Assembly: GCF_000178475.1 (NCBI RefSeq)
Contig: NZ_ADNY01000055.1
Location: forward strand, 1 to 49,688
Direction: 5' to 3'
DNA: 49,688 nt
Origin: Lactobacillus amylolyticus DSM 11664
Lineage (GTDB): Bacteria > Bacillota > Bacilli > Lactobacillales > Lactobacillaceae
Positions 16,800 through 24,447 of the stretch are shown here, in pieces. The translations under genes and the position numbers were made by a program. Below the pieces are notes generated by a model, which was not told where the DNA came from, did no database searches, and saw only the letters and a program-made list of their open reading frames with translations. Position 1 is the stretch's first letter. Each line of letters begins with the position of its first letter.

Positions 16800-16861
16800 G
16801 CTATTAAAAAGACTTAATATAAAACGTGGCAACACGATTCATATTAAGTCTTTTTAATAGC
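16800..16861 (-). promoter_or_regulatory. Perfect 21-bp inverted repeat hairpin in the phn leader
   Basis: The arms 16800-16820 and 16841-16861 are fully complementary (core TTAAAAAGACTTAATAT). A second stem CGTG/CACG (16825-16828, 16833-16836) caps it. In the phn mRNA it starts within the stop codon region of the 36-codon leader ORF and ends 28 bases before the phnD start. It could be an attenuator, a processing site or a small inserted palindrome. Confidence 0.75.
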
Positions 16862-16964
16862 ATCTGTATTTTAAAAAACGAACAATAACAAACTGGGTCC
16901 AAAGAGAGTCTGTTACACCTGTACAAGCTAAAACGGTTAATTTATTAGTATTTAAAATTTGCAT
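16854..16964 (-). CDS. Candidate 36-residue leader peptide upstream of phnD
   Basis: The ATG at 16962-16964 opens 36 codons, starting MQILNTNKL, with TGVTDSLWTQF in the middle and FLKYRCY at the end; the stop TAA at 16854-16856 lies inside the first arm of the 21-bp hairpin. A weak purine-rich site (AGAGAG) lies 8-12 bases upstream. Two segments of the 5' end (16982-16994 and 16966-16983) are complementary to stretches inside the ORF (16877-16891 and 16904-16918). The second of these ends directly before a run of six T on the transcript strand, so a terminator-like fold overlaps the ORF. Translation could therefore decide which fold forms. There is no homologue I can name; it may be a chance ORF. 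Confidence 0.45.
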   Translation of the reverse strand: MQILNTNKLTVLACTGVTDSLWTQFVIVRFLKYRCY

Positions 16965-17004
16965 AGTGTACGTCTCTCTACTTGTTGCTCGTTCATTTGC
17001 GAAA

Positions 17005-17034
17005 ATTATACCAGAAGTGTTCGTGTTTTATCAA
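17005..17034 (-). promoter_or_regulatory. Promoter of the phn operon
   Basis: On the minus strand TTGATA (17029-17034) and a perfect TATAAT (17005-17010) are 18 bases apart. The mRNA would start near 16998, giving a leader of about 230 bases before phnD. Confidence 0.65.
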
Positions 17035-17071
17035 GGGGATATTTTAAAAAAAGAATGACTTTTTGAAAACA

Positions 17072-17094
17072 AAAAGACCTCTAACGAGATCTTT
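17072..17094 (-). terminator. Terminator of the universal stress protein gene
   Basis: The arms aaaaagacctc and gagatcttttt pair with one mismatch around loop taac, closely resembling the hairpin at 13378-13408. Confidence 0.7.
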
Positions 17095-17105
17095 TTCATT
17101 AGGCT

Positions 17106-17588
17106 TTATGCCTTAGGTTTAATTGGATTGTTGTCAATATCAGTTCTAACAATCAAAACATCAGCTAAAGCGTGCTGGTTTACGTATTCAGTAACTGAAC
17201 CAATCAACATTCTTTCAACGGCGTTCAAACCAGTAGCTCCCATCACAATCAAAGTGTTCTTGTGATCTTTAATGAAGTCGTAAGAAATAATTCTCTTAGG
17301 ACTGCCATAACGAATATGGTAGTTAATATCATCAAACTGGAAGTTATCATGAGCCCATTTCTTTAAGCTCTTTAAATATTCTTCAGCATCTTGTGTCATT
17401 TGATAAATAGTGTCGCCAGAAATCAAGGTATCTTGCATTTCGCCCATGAATTGACGAGTATCAATAACGTTCAATACATCGACATGCGCATGATCGGTCA
17501 TTGCAATCTTAACAGCTTTGTCAAAAGCACGTTCAGCTGTTTCTGAGCCGTCGACTGGTACCAAAATACTTTCTTTTTGTTTAGCCAT
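17106..17588 (-). CDS. Universal stress protein (UspA family)
   Basis: This 160-residue single-domain Usp begins ILVPVDGSETAERAFDKAV, the first beta strand with the ATP-contacting Asp. The nucleotide-binding motif is GATGLNAVERMLIGSVTEYV, matching G-2x-G-9x-G-(S/T), so an ATP-binding Usp dimer is expected. It is cytoplasmic, with a likely role in stress survival. The ATG follows AGGAGATGAGAAG. It is transcribed alone and ends before its own terminator and the phn promoter. I see no structured RNA directly upstream. Confidence 0.92.
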   Translation of the reverse strand: MAKQKESILVPVDGSETAERAFDKAVKIAMTDHAHVDVLNVIDTRQFMGEMQDTLISGDTIYQMTQDAEEYLKSLKKWAHDNFQFDDINYHIRYGSPKRIISYDFIKDHKNTLIVMGATGLNAVERMLIGSVTEYVNQHALADVLIVRTDIDNNPIKPKA

Positions 17589-17753
17589 CTTCTCATCTCC
17601 TATGAATTATTTAGTGCTAGTTTTATTTTAGCATAATTTAAAAAAATGCTTCTTTTTTTGTTTGCTACTTTATCCATGCTTTAATTGTTTCTTTTAATAT
17701 TTGTTGGTAGAATTAAATGCAATGCTATTTTTCTCTGGGGGGAGGATTTAACG

Positions 17754-18551
17754 ATGAAAAAACTAACCAACCAGCTGATTGGAATTACCAGTGGTCGCAA
17801 CTTCAGAGAATTGGGCGGCTACCAAACTTTATCAGGAAAAACCATCAAGATGCACAAGCTGCTGAGAACCGGCAACCTAGCTGATTTATCGCCTTTTGAC
17901 TTAGATTATCTCAAAGATTACGGTGTTAAATATGTCGTCGACTTCCGCAGCCAAGAAGAAGTTGATCACCAGCCAGATCGAGTTCCAGAAAGCGCAGAAT
18001 ATGATTTTGATCCTGTCTTCAGTGAAGATTTAACCAACTCTTCCAGAAGCATTAACGATTTGGACAATCAGTCCAAAGATGACGCTGACTTCGGTTTCAA
18101 CCACATGCTTTTTGCTTACGAAGACATGATTCGCAGCAAATCTGCTCAAAACGCCTACCGCAAGTTTTTTGCAAAATTAATGGAAAATGATCAGCCTTCA
18201 CAAAGCTTGATTTTTCACTGTACTGCTGGCAAAGACCGGACTGGTTTTGGCGCACTGCTGGTATTAACTGCTTTGGGCGTGCCACTAAGAACGATCAAGC
18301 AAGATTATTTGCTGACCAACATTACCACCAAGGACTTCGTTGATGGCATGGTTGAACGTGAAAAAGAAAAAGGCAAGAACGAGAACACCTTGCAATCAAT
18401 CCGCGATATTCAAAGCGTGCATCCCGAATACATCGATCATGCAATCAAAGTCATGACTGATGATTACGGCAGCATCAATGATTATTTGCGTGAAGTGATG
18501 CAGCTTTCAAGTGCTGACATCATGGACTTAAGAAGAATTTATCTCGATTAA
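17754..18551 (+). CDS. Tyrosine-phosphatase-like protein (Y_phosphatase3/LipA family)
   Basis: This 265-residue protein starts with the family signature SGRNFRELGGYQT and carries the P-loop HCTAGKDRTG (residues about 160-169) with the catalytic Cys and Arg; the extra Lys and Asp in the loop are typical of dual-specificity or phosphoinositide-type bacterial phosphatases. There is no signal peptide, so it acts in the cytoplasm. I chose the ATG at 17754 because GGGGGGAGGA lies 6-8 bases upstream; the frame stays open further upstream without a site. It has its own terminator. The substrate is unknown; family members remove phosphate from phosphotyrosine or phosphoinositides in vitro. Confidence 0.88.
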   Translation: MKKLTNQLIGITSGRNFRELGGYQTLSGKTIKMHKLLRTGNLADLSPFDLDYLKDYGVKYVVDFRSQEEVDHQPDRVPESAEYDFDPVFSEDLTNSSRSINDLDNQSKDDADFGFNHMLFAYEDMIRSKSAQNAYRKFFAKLMENDQPSQSLIFHCTAGKDRTGFGALLVLTALGVPLRTIKQDYLLTNITTKDFVDGMVEREKEKGKNENTLQSIRDIQSVHPEYIDHAIKVMTDDYGSINDYLREVMQLSSADIMDLRRIYLD

Positions 18552-18589
18552 AAAAGCTGCTAGTTTGCAAACGAACTAGCAGTTTTTTT
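18552..18589. terminator. Bidirectional terminator
   Basis: A perfect 9-bp stem CTGCTAGTT/AACTAGCAG has flanking A- and T-runs and serves the phosphatase gene and the convergent EIIA gene. Confidence 0.85.
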
Positions 18590-19067
18590 AGAATTTTTGC
18601 AACAAATATTGATAAATTGCCTCTGGATCTGTGAAGTTCAAAAAGTTCTTCAATTCTTTTTCCGGTGTCCGTGCTAAGAAATCCATAACTTGACTTAACA
18701 ATTTAGCCTGACCATCTGGATTTGTTTCCAGCAGCATAAATAAAAATTTAACCTGCAACTTTTCGTCTGGTTTGATCATATTGCCAAAAGTGACCGGATT
18801 TTTTAAAGCAACCGGTACGATCAAGCGCTTATTGACGAACTCGCCCTCAGTATGCGGAATTGCAATGTTGGGCAAATCGGCACCTAGAGTTTTGGTTGAC
18901 AAACCGGTGGGAAAATTATGCTCGCGTTCAATAATATGGGCCAAAAAATTGCCTTTTACATAGCCACTATCGAGCAAATGATCATAAATATTTTTAAGCA
19001 ATTCATCCTGATCGCTTTCATTGCTGACAAAAACTGCATCTGCCGCAAAAACTTGCTTTTTTTCCAT
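18588..19067 (-). CDS. Stand-alone PTS EIIA domain protein (fructose/galactitol type)
   Basis: This 159-residue protein has the PTS_EIIA type-2 fold. The active-site histidine lies in PNIAIPHTEGEFVNK (about residue 83), preceded by REHNFPTGLSTKT. In this superfamily HPr phosphorylates that His and the phosphate passes to a EIIB. No EIIB or EIIC gene lies nearby, so it either serves a PTS encoded elsewhere (galactitol or fructose type) or acts as a regulatory phosphocarrier. A GAGGAAGG site precedes the ATG. It is a single-gene unit, convergent with the phosphatase gene. Confidence 0.85.
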   Translation of the reverse strand: MEKKQVFAADAVFVSNESDQDELLKNIYDHLLDSGYVKGNFLAHIIEREHNFPTGLSTKTLGADLPNIAIPHTEGEFVNKRLIVPVALKNPVTFGNMIKPDEKLQVKFLFMLLETNPDGQAKLLSQVMDFLARTPEKELKNFLNFTDPEAIYQYLLQKF

Positions 19068-19181
19068 ATTTTACCTTCCTCACTACCTACATCCATGACC
19101 TTAAATTATCAAGAGGTTTTTTTCAACCAAAATCATGGTAAAGTTAAAAAAAGAAATTTATTTTGTTACAAGGAGATAAAA

Positions 19182-19658
19182 ATGACAAAAACAAAGACCG
19201 TTTATTTTGGTGCTGGCTGGTTCACTGATAAACAAAACAAGGCTTACAAAGATGCAATGGCTGCCTTGAAAGAAAATCCCACGATTGATTTTGATCATTG
19301 CTACGTCCCACTGCAAAATCAATACAAAGACATCCGGGTCGATCTTCATCCTGAATATTTACACGACATCGAATGGGCTGACGCTACCTACCATGGTGAT
19401 TTAGTCGGCATCAAATCAAGCGATGTCATGCTCGGTGTCTACATTCCTGAAGAAGAAGACGTTGGCTTGGGAATGGAGCTGGGCTATGCTTTAAGCCAAG
19501 GAAAATACATCTTGCTCGTAATTCCTGATGAAGATTATGGCAAGAAGATCAACTTGATGAGTTGGGGCGTATGCGACAATGCCATTAAGATGAGCGAATT
19601 AAAAGACTTCGACTTTAACAAGCCACGTTATGCCTTTTACGATGGTGCTGTTTACTAA
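19182..19658 (+). CDS. ntd: Nucleoside 2-deoxyribosyltransferase (class II, NDT)
   Basis: This 158-residue enzyme exchanges the base of 2'-deoxyribonucleosides by a ping-pong mechanism, feeding deoxynucleoside salvage in lactobacilli that lack other routes. The sequence is nearly that of the L. helveticus and L. leichmannii enzymes: YFGAGWFTDKQNKAYKDAM, HPEYLHDIEWADATYHGDL, the nucleophile Glu in DVGLGMELGYALSQGKY, and a C-terminal carboxylate after AFYDGAVY that contacts the base across the subunit interface. The ATG at 19182 follows AAGGAG; an upstream open frame to 18918 is not coding. The match is to the class II (purine and pyrimidine) type, not the purine-only type. Confidence 0.96.
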   Translation: MTKTKTVYFGAGWFTDKQNKAYKDAMAALKENPTIDFDHCYVPLQNQYKDIRVDLHPEYLHDIEWADATYHGDLVGIKSSDVMLGVYIPEEEDVGLGMELGYALSQGKYILLVIPDEDYGKKINLMSWGVCDNAIKMSELKDFDFNKPRYAFYDGAVY

Positions 19659-19678
19659 AAAATAAAAAAGAGCAAATT

Positions 19679-19716
19679 AAATGACCCTGCACTAAATAAT
19701 TAGTGCAGGGTCATTT
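19679..19716. terminator. Perfect 17-bp hairpin terminator
   Basis: The arms 19679-19695 and 19700-19716 (core GACCCTGCACTAA) are fully complementary with a 4-base loop. It ends ntd and, read leftward, has a T-rich tail as well, so it would also end anything coming from the orphan promoter at 19929-19966. Confidence 0.8.
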
Positions 19717-19878
19717 CTTCATATCTTCGAACATATACATTAATCTTTCTACGATATGCTAAAAGTTATCTTGCGAGCAACTTAACTTCTAAATCATTAT
19801 TCAATGCTTGCCGCGAGGGCTTAAAGCCACTTATGTAAATTATTGTCACTCTTTACTTTTTTCATTTGTAAAGCCCAT
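19717..19878 (-). pseudogene. Remnant of a decayed gene behind an orphan promoter
   Basis: Read on the minus strand, AAGGTGAG sits ideally before an ATG at 19876-19878 that opens only ten codons (MGFTNEKSKE) before TGA. Stops follow in all frames, but the last stretch before the hairpin again reads like a coding end, HIVERLMYMFEDMKK plus stop. A promoter and a palindromic operator-like site lie upstream (19929-19966). This is the pattern of a small regulated gene that has been shortened and frameshifted. The original function cannot be recognised. It could instead be an untranslated RNA. Confidence 0.4.
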
Positions 19879-19928
19879 CGGAACTCACCTTTTTCTTGTT
19901 TTTTAGTTCTTCTTTTCTTTACACTCAT

Positions 19929-19966
19929 AATATACCTTATCTTTTTATTTTTGTAAAGCGCTTACA
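19929..19966 (-). promoter_or_regulatory. Promoter overlapped by a LacI/CcpA-type palindrome
   Basis: On the minus strand TTTACA (19952-19957) and TATATT (19929-19934) are 17 bases apart. The -35 box is part of TGTAAGCGCTTTACA (19952-19966), near-palindromic like LacI-family operators and one base longer than the CcpA cre consensus. Repression of the (now decayed) downstream unit by a LacI-family protein is inferred. Confidence 0.5.
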
Positions 19967-19980
19967 TCTAAAAATGTAAA

Positions 19981-20019
19981 AAAAGAAGAACAAGCAGAAA
20001 TTCTACTTGCTCTTCTCTT
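19981..20019 (-). terminator. Terminator of nagA
   Basis: The arms agaagaacaagcaga and tctacttgctcttct pair with two mismatches around aat, with a T-run on the minus strand. Confidence 0.7.
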
Positions 20020-20026
20020 TATATGA

Positions 20027-21181
20027 TTAAGCTTTGTACTTGGATTCACCATTCAAGTAAGTTTCACTCAAAGTCATGTCAGGATTCAAAATCAAGAAAT
20101 CGGCGTCCTTGTCAGGCTTGATTGAACCACATCTATCCAAAATATGTGCACTCCTAGCTGGGACATAGGAACCCATCATAATGGCTTTTTCTGGATCAAC
20201 AATATTCCAATCAACCACATTCTTAACACCGTCTTTTAATTGCAAAATACTGCCGGCTAAATTGTCGCCATCCTTTAAGCAAGCCATGCCGTCTTTAACG
20301 TAAACTGGCAATTCGCCTAACATGTAATCGCCATCTGGCATCATGCCGGCTTCCATACAATCAGTAATCAGCGCAATATGCTCTGGACCAACTGCGTTGA
20401 TTAAAGCTCTAGCCATTGGTTCTTGCACATGGTGGCCATCGCAAATAAGTTCGTCAGTCACGTTATGCATTGCCATGGCAGCATTAGAAATTGAAGGGGT
20501 ATGGTGCATAGGATCAGGCATCCCATTAAAAGTATGAGTAAACATGCTGGCACCAGCTTCAATGCCGCTAACTGCTTCGTCAAAAGTTGCGCTTGAGTGC
20601 CCTAATGAAACAACGATCCCTTCTTTAACAGCTTCACGAATAAATTCCTTTGATCCTTTTCTTTCAGGAGCCATTGAAATTTTCTTCAGCATGCCATCTG
20701 AAGCTTCAAGCCACTTGTTAAATTCATCGATGCTTGGGTCCATCATATATTTAGGATTTTCAGCACCTGCATGTTCCTCTGTAAAGAATGGCCCTTCAAA
20801 GTGGATTCCCTGAATTTTAGCCCCTTCTTCTTCACCCTTGTGAGCTGCGAACATCTTGCAGATTCTGGTTAAAGTAGCACTAGCAGCAGTGATTGTGGTT
20901 GGCAGCCATGACGTTACCCCTGCACTCAACAAACCTTTAGAAATCTTGTTAATACCGTCCCAGTCGCTCTTCATAACGTCTTCACGCAAAGAACCGTGAA
21001 TATGAGTATCAACATAGCCAGGAGCAACCCATTTGCCCGGATAATCAACGATCTTGTCTGCAGGCTTTTCAGTTTCTGGATAGTAAAAACCAAATTTGCC
21101 ATTATCTTGAATTTCAAGATAGCCACCATTTTCGGTTCTGTTTTCAAGGAAGAACTTATCTGCATGAATGTAATATGTCAT
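20027..21181 (-). CDS. nagA: N-acetylglucosamine-6-phosphate deacetylase
   Basis: This 384-residue amidohydrolase converts GlcNAc-6-P to GlcN-6-P and acetate in amino-sugar breakdown and wall recycling. It carries the DTHIHG metal motif near residue 59, GIHFEGPFF (metal-binding Glu), SLGHSSATF, THTFNGM, ICDGHHVQ and the catalytic Asp in LITDCMEAGMMPDG. Length is normal. AGAGGAAATT precedes the ATG. A 16-bp NagR/DasR-type palindrome (21263-21278) lies between this gene and the divergent GH31 gene, so a GntR-family regulator sensing an amino-sugar phosphate probably controls it. NagB is not in the window. Confidence 0.94.
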   Translation of the reverse strand: MTYYIHADKFFLENRTENGGYLEIQDNGKFGFYYPETEKPADKIVDYPGKWVAPGYVDTHIHGSLREDVMKSDWDGINKISKGLLSAGVTSWLPTTITAASATLTRICKMFAAHKGEEEGAKIQGIHFEGPFFTEEHAGAENPKYMMDPSIDEFNKWLEASDGMLKKISMAPERKGSKEFIREAVKEGIVVSLGHSSATFDEAVSGIEAGASMFTHTFNGMPDPMHHTPSISNAAMAMHNVTDELICDGHHVQEPMARALINAVGPEHIALITDCMEAGMMPDGDYMLGELPVYVKDGMACLKDGDNLAGSILQLKDGVKNVVDWNIVDPEKAIMMGSYVPARSAHILDRCGSIKPDKDADFLILNPDMTLSETYLNGESKYKA

Positions 21182-21262
21182 TTGTCAATTTCCTCTTTAA
21201 TTAACTACTTGCTTGCAATGTTTTTCTTTATTTTAATCTCTGTTTCTATTTTACACAAAAGA

Positions 21263-21278
21263 ATTGGTCTTTACCAGT
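21263..21278. promoter_or_regulatory. NagR/YvoA (dre-type) operator between nagA and the GH31 gene
   Basis: The minus strand reads ACTGGTAAAGACCAAT. Compared with the dre consensus ACTGGTCTAGACCACT of the GntR regulators DasR and NagR, 13 of 16 positions agree and both TGGT/ACCA half-sites are intact. It lies 81 bases upstream of the nagA start and 44 bases upstream of a TATAAT (21322-21327) that probably serves the GH31 gene. Confidence 0.65.
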
Positions 21279-21356
21279 TTTAAAGCAAACAGTAAAAGGT
21301 AAAAAATATTGCTTTTTTAGTTATAATAGAATAAAGACTATATAGGAAGATGTACT

Positions 21357-24300
21357 ATGACACAAGATACGCAAATTAATAGACACCAATTAGGTCGACT
21401 TATCGGTGCAAGCAAATGCGATCATTTCTATGAGCTGCACTATGCTACCGGTGAAATTGCTCGGCTCTACATTTTAGCCGACGGCACTTTTCGTCTATTT
21501 ATTGATCCTGATAAAAAATTTGACGAAAATCATTCCGGCCTAGTTAATTTAAGCAAGTTTAATAATCATTTTTTTGAAAAATCTAGTCCGCGTGCAACCA
21601 GCGAGTCTTTCATCATTCAATCTGGCAGTTTCCAACTGATTTTTGAACAAAAAACCGCCACGATGAGCATTTTTGATGAAAGCTTGCATCGCACCCGCTT
21701 TAGTCAGCTTAGTCCTATCGAACTAGGCAGCAATCAAACGATTGAAAGCCTCAAGCAGAACAAGAACGAATTTTACTTTGGCGGCGGAATTCAAAACGGC
21801 TCATTCAGCCACAAAGGCAAGCGAATCTACATTAAGCGCGACGGTATTACAGGAGCTGGCGGCGTTTTAAGCCAAATTCCGTTCTTCTGGTCTAATGCTG
21901 GTTTCGGTGAATTCAGAAACACTAACCAAGCTGGTGAATATGATTTTGGCAAGATTAACGAGAATGCTGCCCTGATTAAGCATGAAGATCGAATCTTCGA
22001 TAATTTCTACTTGATTGGCAATTCTCCTAGCGATTTAATTTATAAATACTACTTATTGACTGGCTTGCCATTGATGCCACCCAAATACGCTTTGGATTTG
22101 GGCCACATGGGCAACTTTTTAACAACATTATGGAAGCCAAGCGAAGCTAAAGAACGTAATGCCACCATGTTTGAAGATGGCAATTACTATGCTCGAACCA
22201 AGGATCCAAATGAATCCAGTGGCAAAGCATCATTGAACGGCGAAGAAGAATATCAATTCTCAGCTCGCGGCGCAATTGACCGCTATCAAAAATTCCACTT
22301 TCCACTTGGTTGGCTGGTACCAAACTATGGCATCAGCGATTTAGAAGAAGAAGCTCTGACCAACTTCAATGACTATGCCAACACTCATGGCGTTGAAGTC
22401 GGAATTTGGGTCAAAAATAATTTGAGCAGCTTGCCAAAGAGTATTTCCTTTATTGCAACTGCAACCGATAATATCGCTCAATTGCAAAAAGATACTGACA
22501 GCTTGAAGGTTAATTTAAACCGCAAACGTCCATTTATTATTAGTAATAGTGGCAGCGTCGGCAGTCAGGCTTATTCTGCTTTGGCCTTTGGTACAGCTGG
22601 CGGCAACTGGGACAATATTGGAACTCAGGTAGCCAGTTTGCTAGGAGCCGGACTTTCTGGCGAAACTCTAGTCGGCGGCAGCGTTGACGGTACGACTGGT
22701 GGTGGCAACGCCCAAATCGCTATTCGTGATTTTGAATGGAAAGCCTTCACGCCACTGCTCTTCAACATTAACGATCAAAGCAAATTCAGCAAGACGCCAT
22801 TTGCTTATAACAGCAAGATGAGCAACATCAATCATGCTTATTTTGCTTTACGTCAACAATTAAAGCCATACCTTTACACTTTGATCTATGGCACGCAAAA
22901 AGGTCATCCCTTCGTTCAACCATTATTCATGGACTTCCCACACGAACAGGTCAACTACACTGAACAAGTTGGCCACGAATTCATGTTAGGCTCCAGCATT
23001 TTGGTTGCTCCAATTACCAATGGCCGCGAAGACAGCAATGGCAACTCACGCAAGGATAATCTTTACTTGCCAGGCCATCGTACAATGTGGATCGATCTCT
23101 TTACTGGTGAAAAGTATATCGGTGGTCGCGTCTATAACAAGTTATCTTACCCAATTTGGCATTTGCCAGTCTTCGTGCGCGGCGGCGCTATCTTTGATTT
23201 GGGCAAGCGGAACTTTGTTTTGTACCCACAAGCTAAGAGCAGCATTAGTTTCTACGATGATAATGGCTACACTGATTTTACTCACAACCATACCGAAACA
23301 CGCGTTACCAGCGATTTGAATTCCAGCAAATTGACCATCACAATTGATCCTGTTAAAGGCGACTACAGCGGAATGGAAACAAACAGCACAACTAATTTGA
23401 ACATTATGTGTGATGCATATCCTGACCGGGTCACTGTTAAGATTAACGACCAATTGATCAACTTGCAGGAATATGGCACAAGCGATGCTTTTGCTCATGC
23501 CAAAGAAGGTTTCTTCTACAATACCAATTACAGCTGGATGCCTGAATTCGATCAATATCGCGAAGCTAAGCAAACAGCTTTGCAAATCAAGTTGGGCAGT
23601 CGCGACGTAACTGATACTAAATTTGAAATTATCATTCAAAACTTCAATTATGGCAGTCAGACTTTGGTTCACTCAATTACTGACTCCGTGTTGCGTTCAC
23701 CTAAAGGCATTAGCCTTGATCCTGCAAAGATCACTGCACATTCATTGTCGGTTTCATGGACTAAGATGACTGACCAAGTTCAATTCGAAATTAACGGCAT
23801 CTTATATGACGGCATTGATGGCGACAAATTTACTTTCCATGAATTAGAGCCAAATAAACGCTATGTCATGCGCATGCGCTATGTAGCCGGCAATAAAGTT
23901 TCTGGATGGTCTGAACCTTTTGGCGCAATTACGAAGCATGCCGCAATTGATTATGCGATCCGCAATGTGCAGACCACTTGTAACTATGCCGAAAATCCTG
24001 CTCACCCAATTAAATATTTAACTGACTTGAAGTTGGCTAGTGAATGGAAAACTAAAGATCAATTTGATGAAAACAAACCATTAACTTTGACCTTTGCTTT
24101 TGAAGATGTTGAAAAACTTAGTCGGATGGCCTTCATTCCGCGCAATATTGATCGCCAAGGAACACCAGTTGAAGTTGGAATTGAAATATCAACTGATGGA
24201 CAAAACTTTAAGCCATACGGCGAGCATATTAATTGGAAAGCCGATGCCAAGAATAAGGTTATCGGTCTGCGCGATGTCAGCGCTAAGGCAATCAGAATGA

Positions 24301-24374
24301 CAGTTTATAAGTCATCTGGTCCATTAGTTGCTGGGAAAGAAGTCTTATTCTTTAGAGCCAAGGATAAAGATTAA
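21357..24374 (+). CDS. GH31 family protein resembling alpha-N-acetylgalactosaminidases, catalytic residues apparently lost
   Basis: This is a 1005-residue cytoplasmic protein with no signal peptide. Domains: an N-terminal mutarotase-like region (FGGGIQNGSFSHKGKRIYI near 141-159), a GH31 barrel (about 240-520), a beta-sandwich, a fibronectin-III-like part (about 785-860) and a discoidin/CBM32-like end. The stretch AGLSGETLVGGSVDGTTGGG and IRDFEWKAFTP match the Nag31 (GH31_18) branch better than alpha-glucosidases. However, in that branch a KTD motif holds the nucleophile and a TGDQ motif the acid/base, as I recall them. Here residues 355-392 have no such KxD and are shorter than usual, and the second site reads FGTAGGNW. 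It shares an operator with nagA, so a sugar-binding or regulatory role is possible. The ATG follows AGGAAG. Confidence 0.82.
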   Translation: MTQDTQINRHQLGRLIGASKCDHFYELHYATGEIARLYILADGTFRLFIDPDKKFDENHSGLVNLSKFNNHFFEKSSPRATSESFIIQSGSFQLIFEQKTATMSIFDESLHRTRFSQLSPIELGSNQTIESLKQNKNEFYFGGGIQNGSFSHKGKRIYIKRDGITGAGGVLSQIPFFWSNAGFGEFRNTNQAGEYDFGKINENAALIKHEDRIFDNFYLIGNSPSDLIYKYYLLTGLPLMPPKYALDLGHMGNFLTTLWKPSEAKERNATMFEDGNYYARTKDPNESSGKASLNGEEEYQFSARGAIDRYQKFHFPLGWLVPNYGISDLEEEALTNFNDYANTHGVEVGIWVKNNLSSLPKSISFIATATDNIAQLQKDTDSLKVNLNRKRPFIISNSGSVGSQAYSALAFGTAGGNWDNIGTQVASLLGAGLSGETLVGGSVDGTTGGGNAQIAIRDFEWKAFTPLLFNINDQSKFSKTPFAYNSKMSNINHAYFALRQQLKPYLYTLIYGTQKGHPFVQPLFMDFPHEQVNYTEQVGHEFMLGSSILVAPITNGREDSNGNSRKDNLYLPGHRTMWIDLFTGEKYIGGRVYNKLSYPIWHLPVFVRGGAIFDLGKRNFVLYPQAKSSISFYDDNGYTDFTHNHTETRVTSDLNSSKLTITIDPVKGDYSGMETNSTTNLNIMCDAYPDRVTVKINDQLINLQEYGTSDAFAHAKEGFFYNTNYSWMPEFDQYREAKQTALQIKLGSRDVTDTKFEIIIQNFNYGSQTLVHSITDSVLRSPKGISLDPAKITAHSLSVSWTKMTDQVQFEINGILYDGIDGDKFTFHELEPNKRYVMRMRYVAGNKVSGWSEPFGAITKHAAIDYAIRNVQTTCNYAENPAHPIKYLTDLKLASEWKTKDQFDENKPLTLTFAFEDVEKLSRMAFIPRNIDRQGTPVEVGIEISTDGQNFKPYGEHINWKADAKNKVIGLRDVSAKAIRMTVYKSSGPLVAGKEVLFFRAKDKD

Positions 24375-24399
24375 CTATAGAAAATCTAAATAGAAAAAA

Positions 24400-24429
24400 A
24401 TAAAGGTTGAGAATCATCTCAACCTTTAT
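24400..24429. terminator. Bidirectional terminator between GH31 and esterase genes
   Basis: A perfect 13-bp stem (core AAAGGTTGAGA) with a 4-base loop is flanked by an A-run and a T-run. Confidence 0.85.
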
Positions 24430-24447
24430 TTTTATGCTTTTATATTT

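Noticed and set aside
16800..16861. 21-bp inverted repeat as the ends of a tiny insertion sequence or MITE
   Set aside because: The spacer is only 20 bases and is itself a hairpin; no target-site duplication is visible. I keep it as a leader hairpin, though other genome copies would reopen the question.
19952..19966. Perfect CcpA cre site
   Set aside because: The palindrome has one base too many for the 14-base cre consensus. I list it only as a LacI-type operator.
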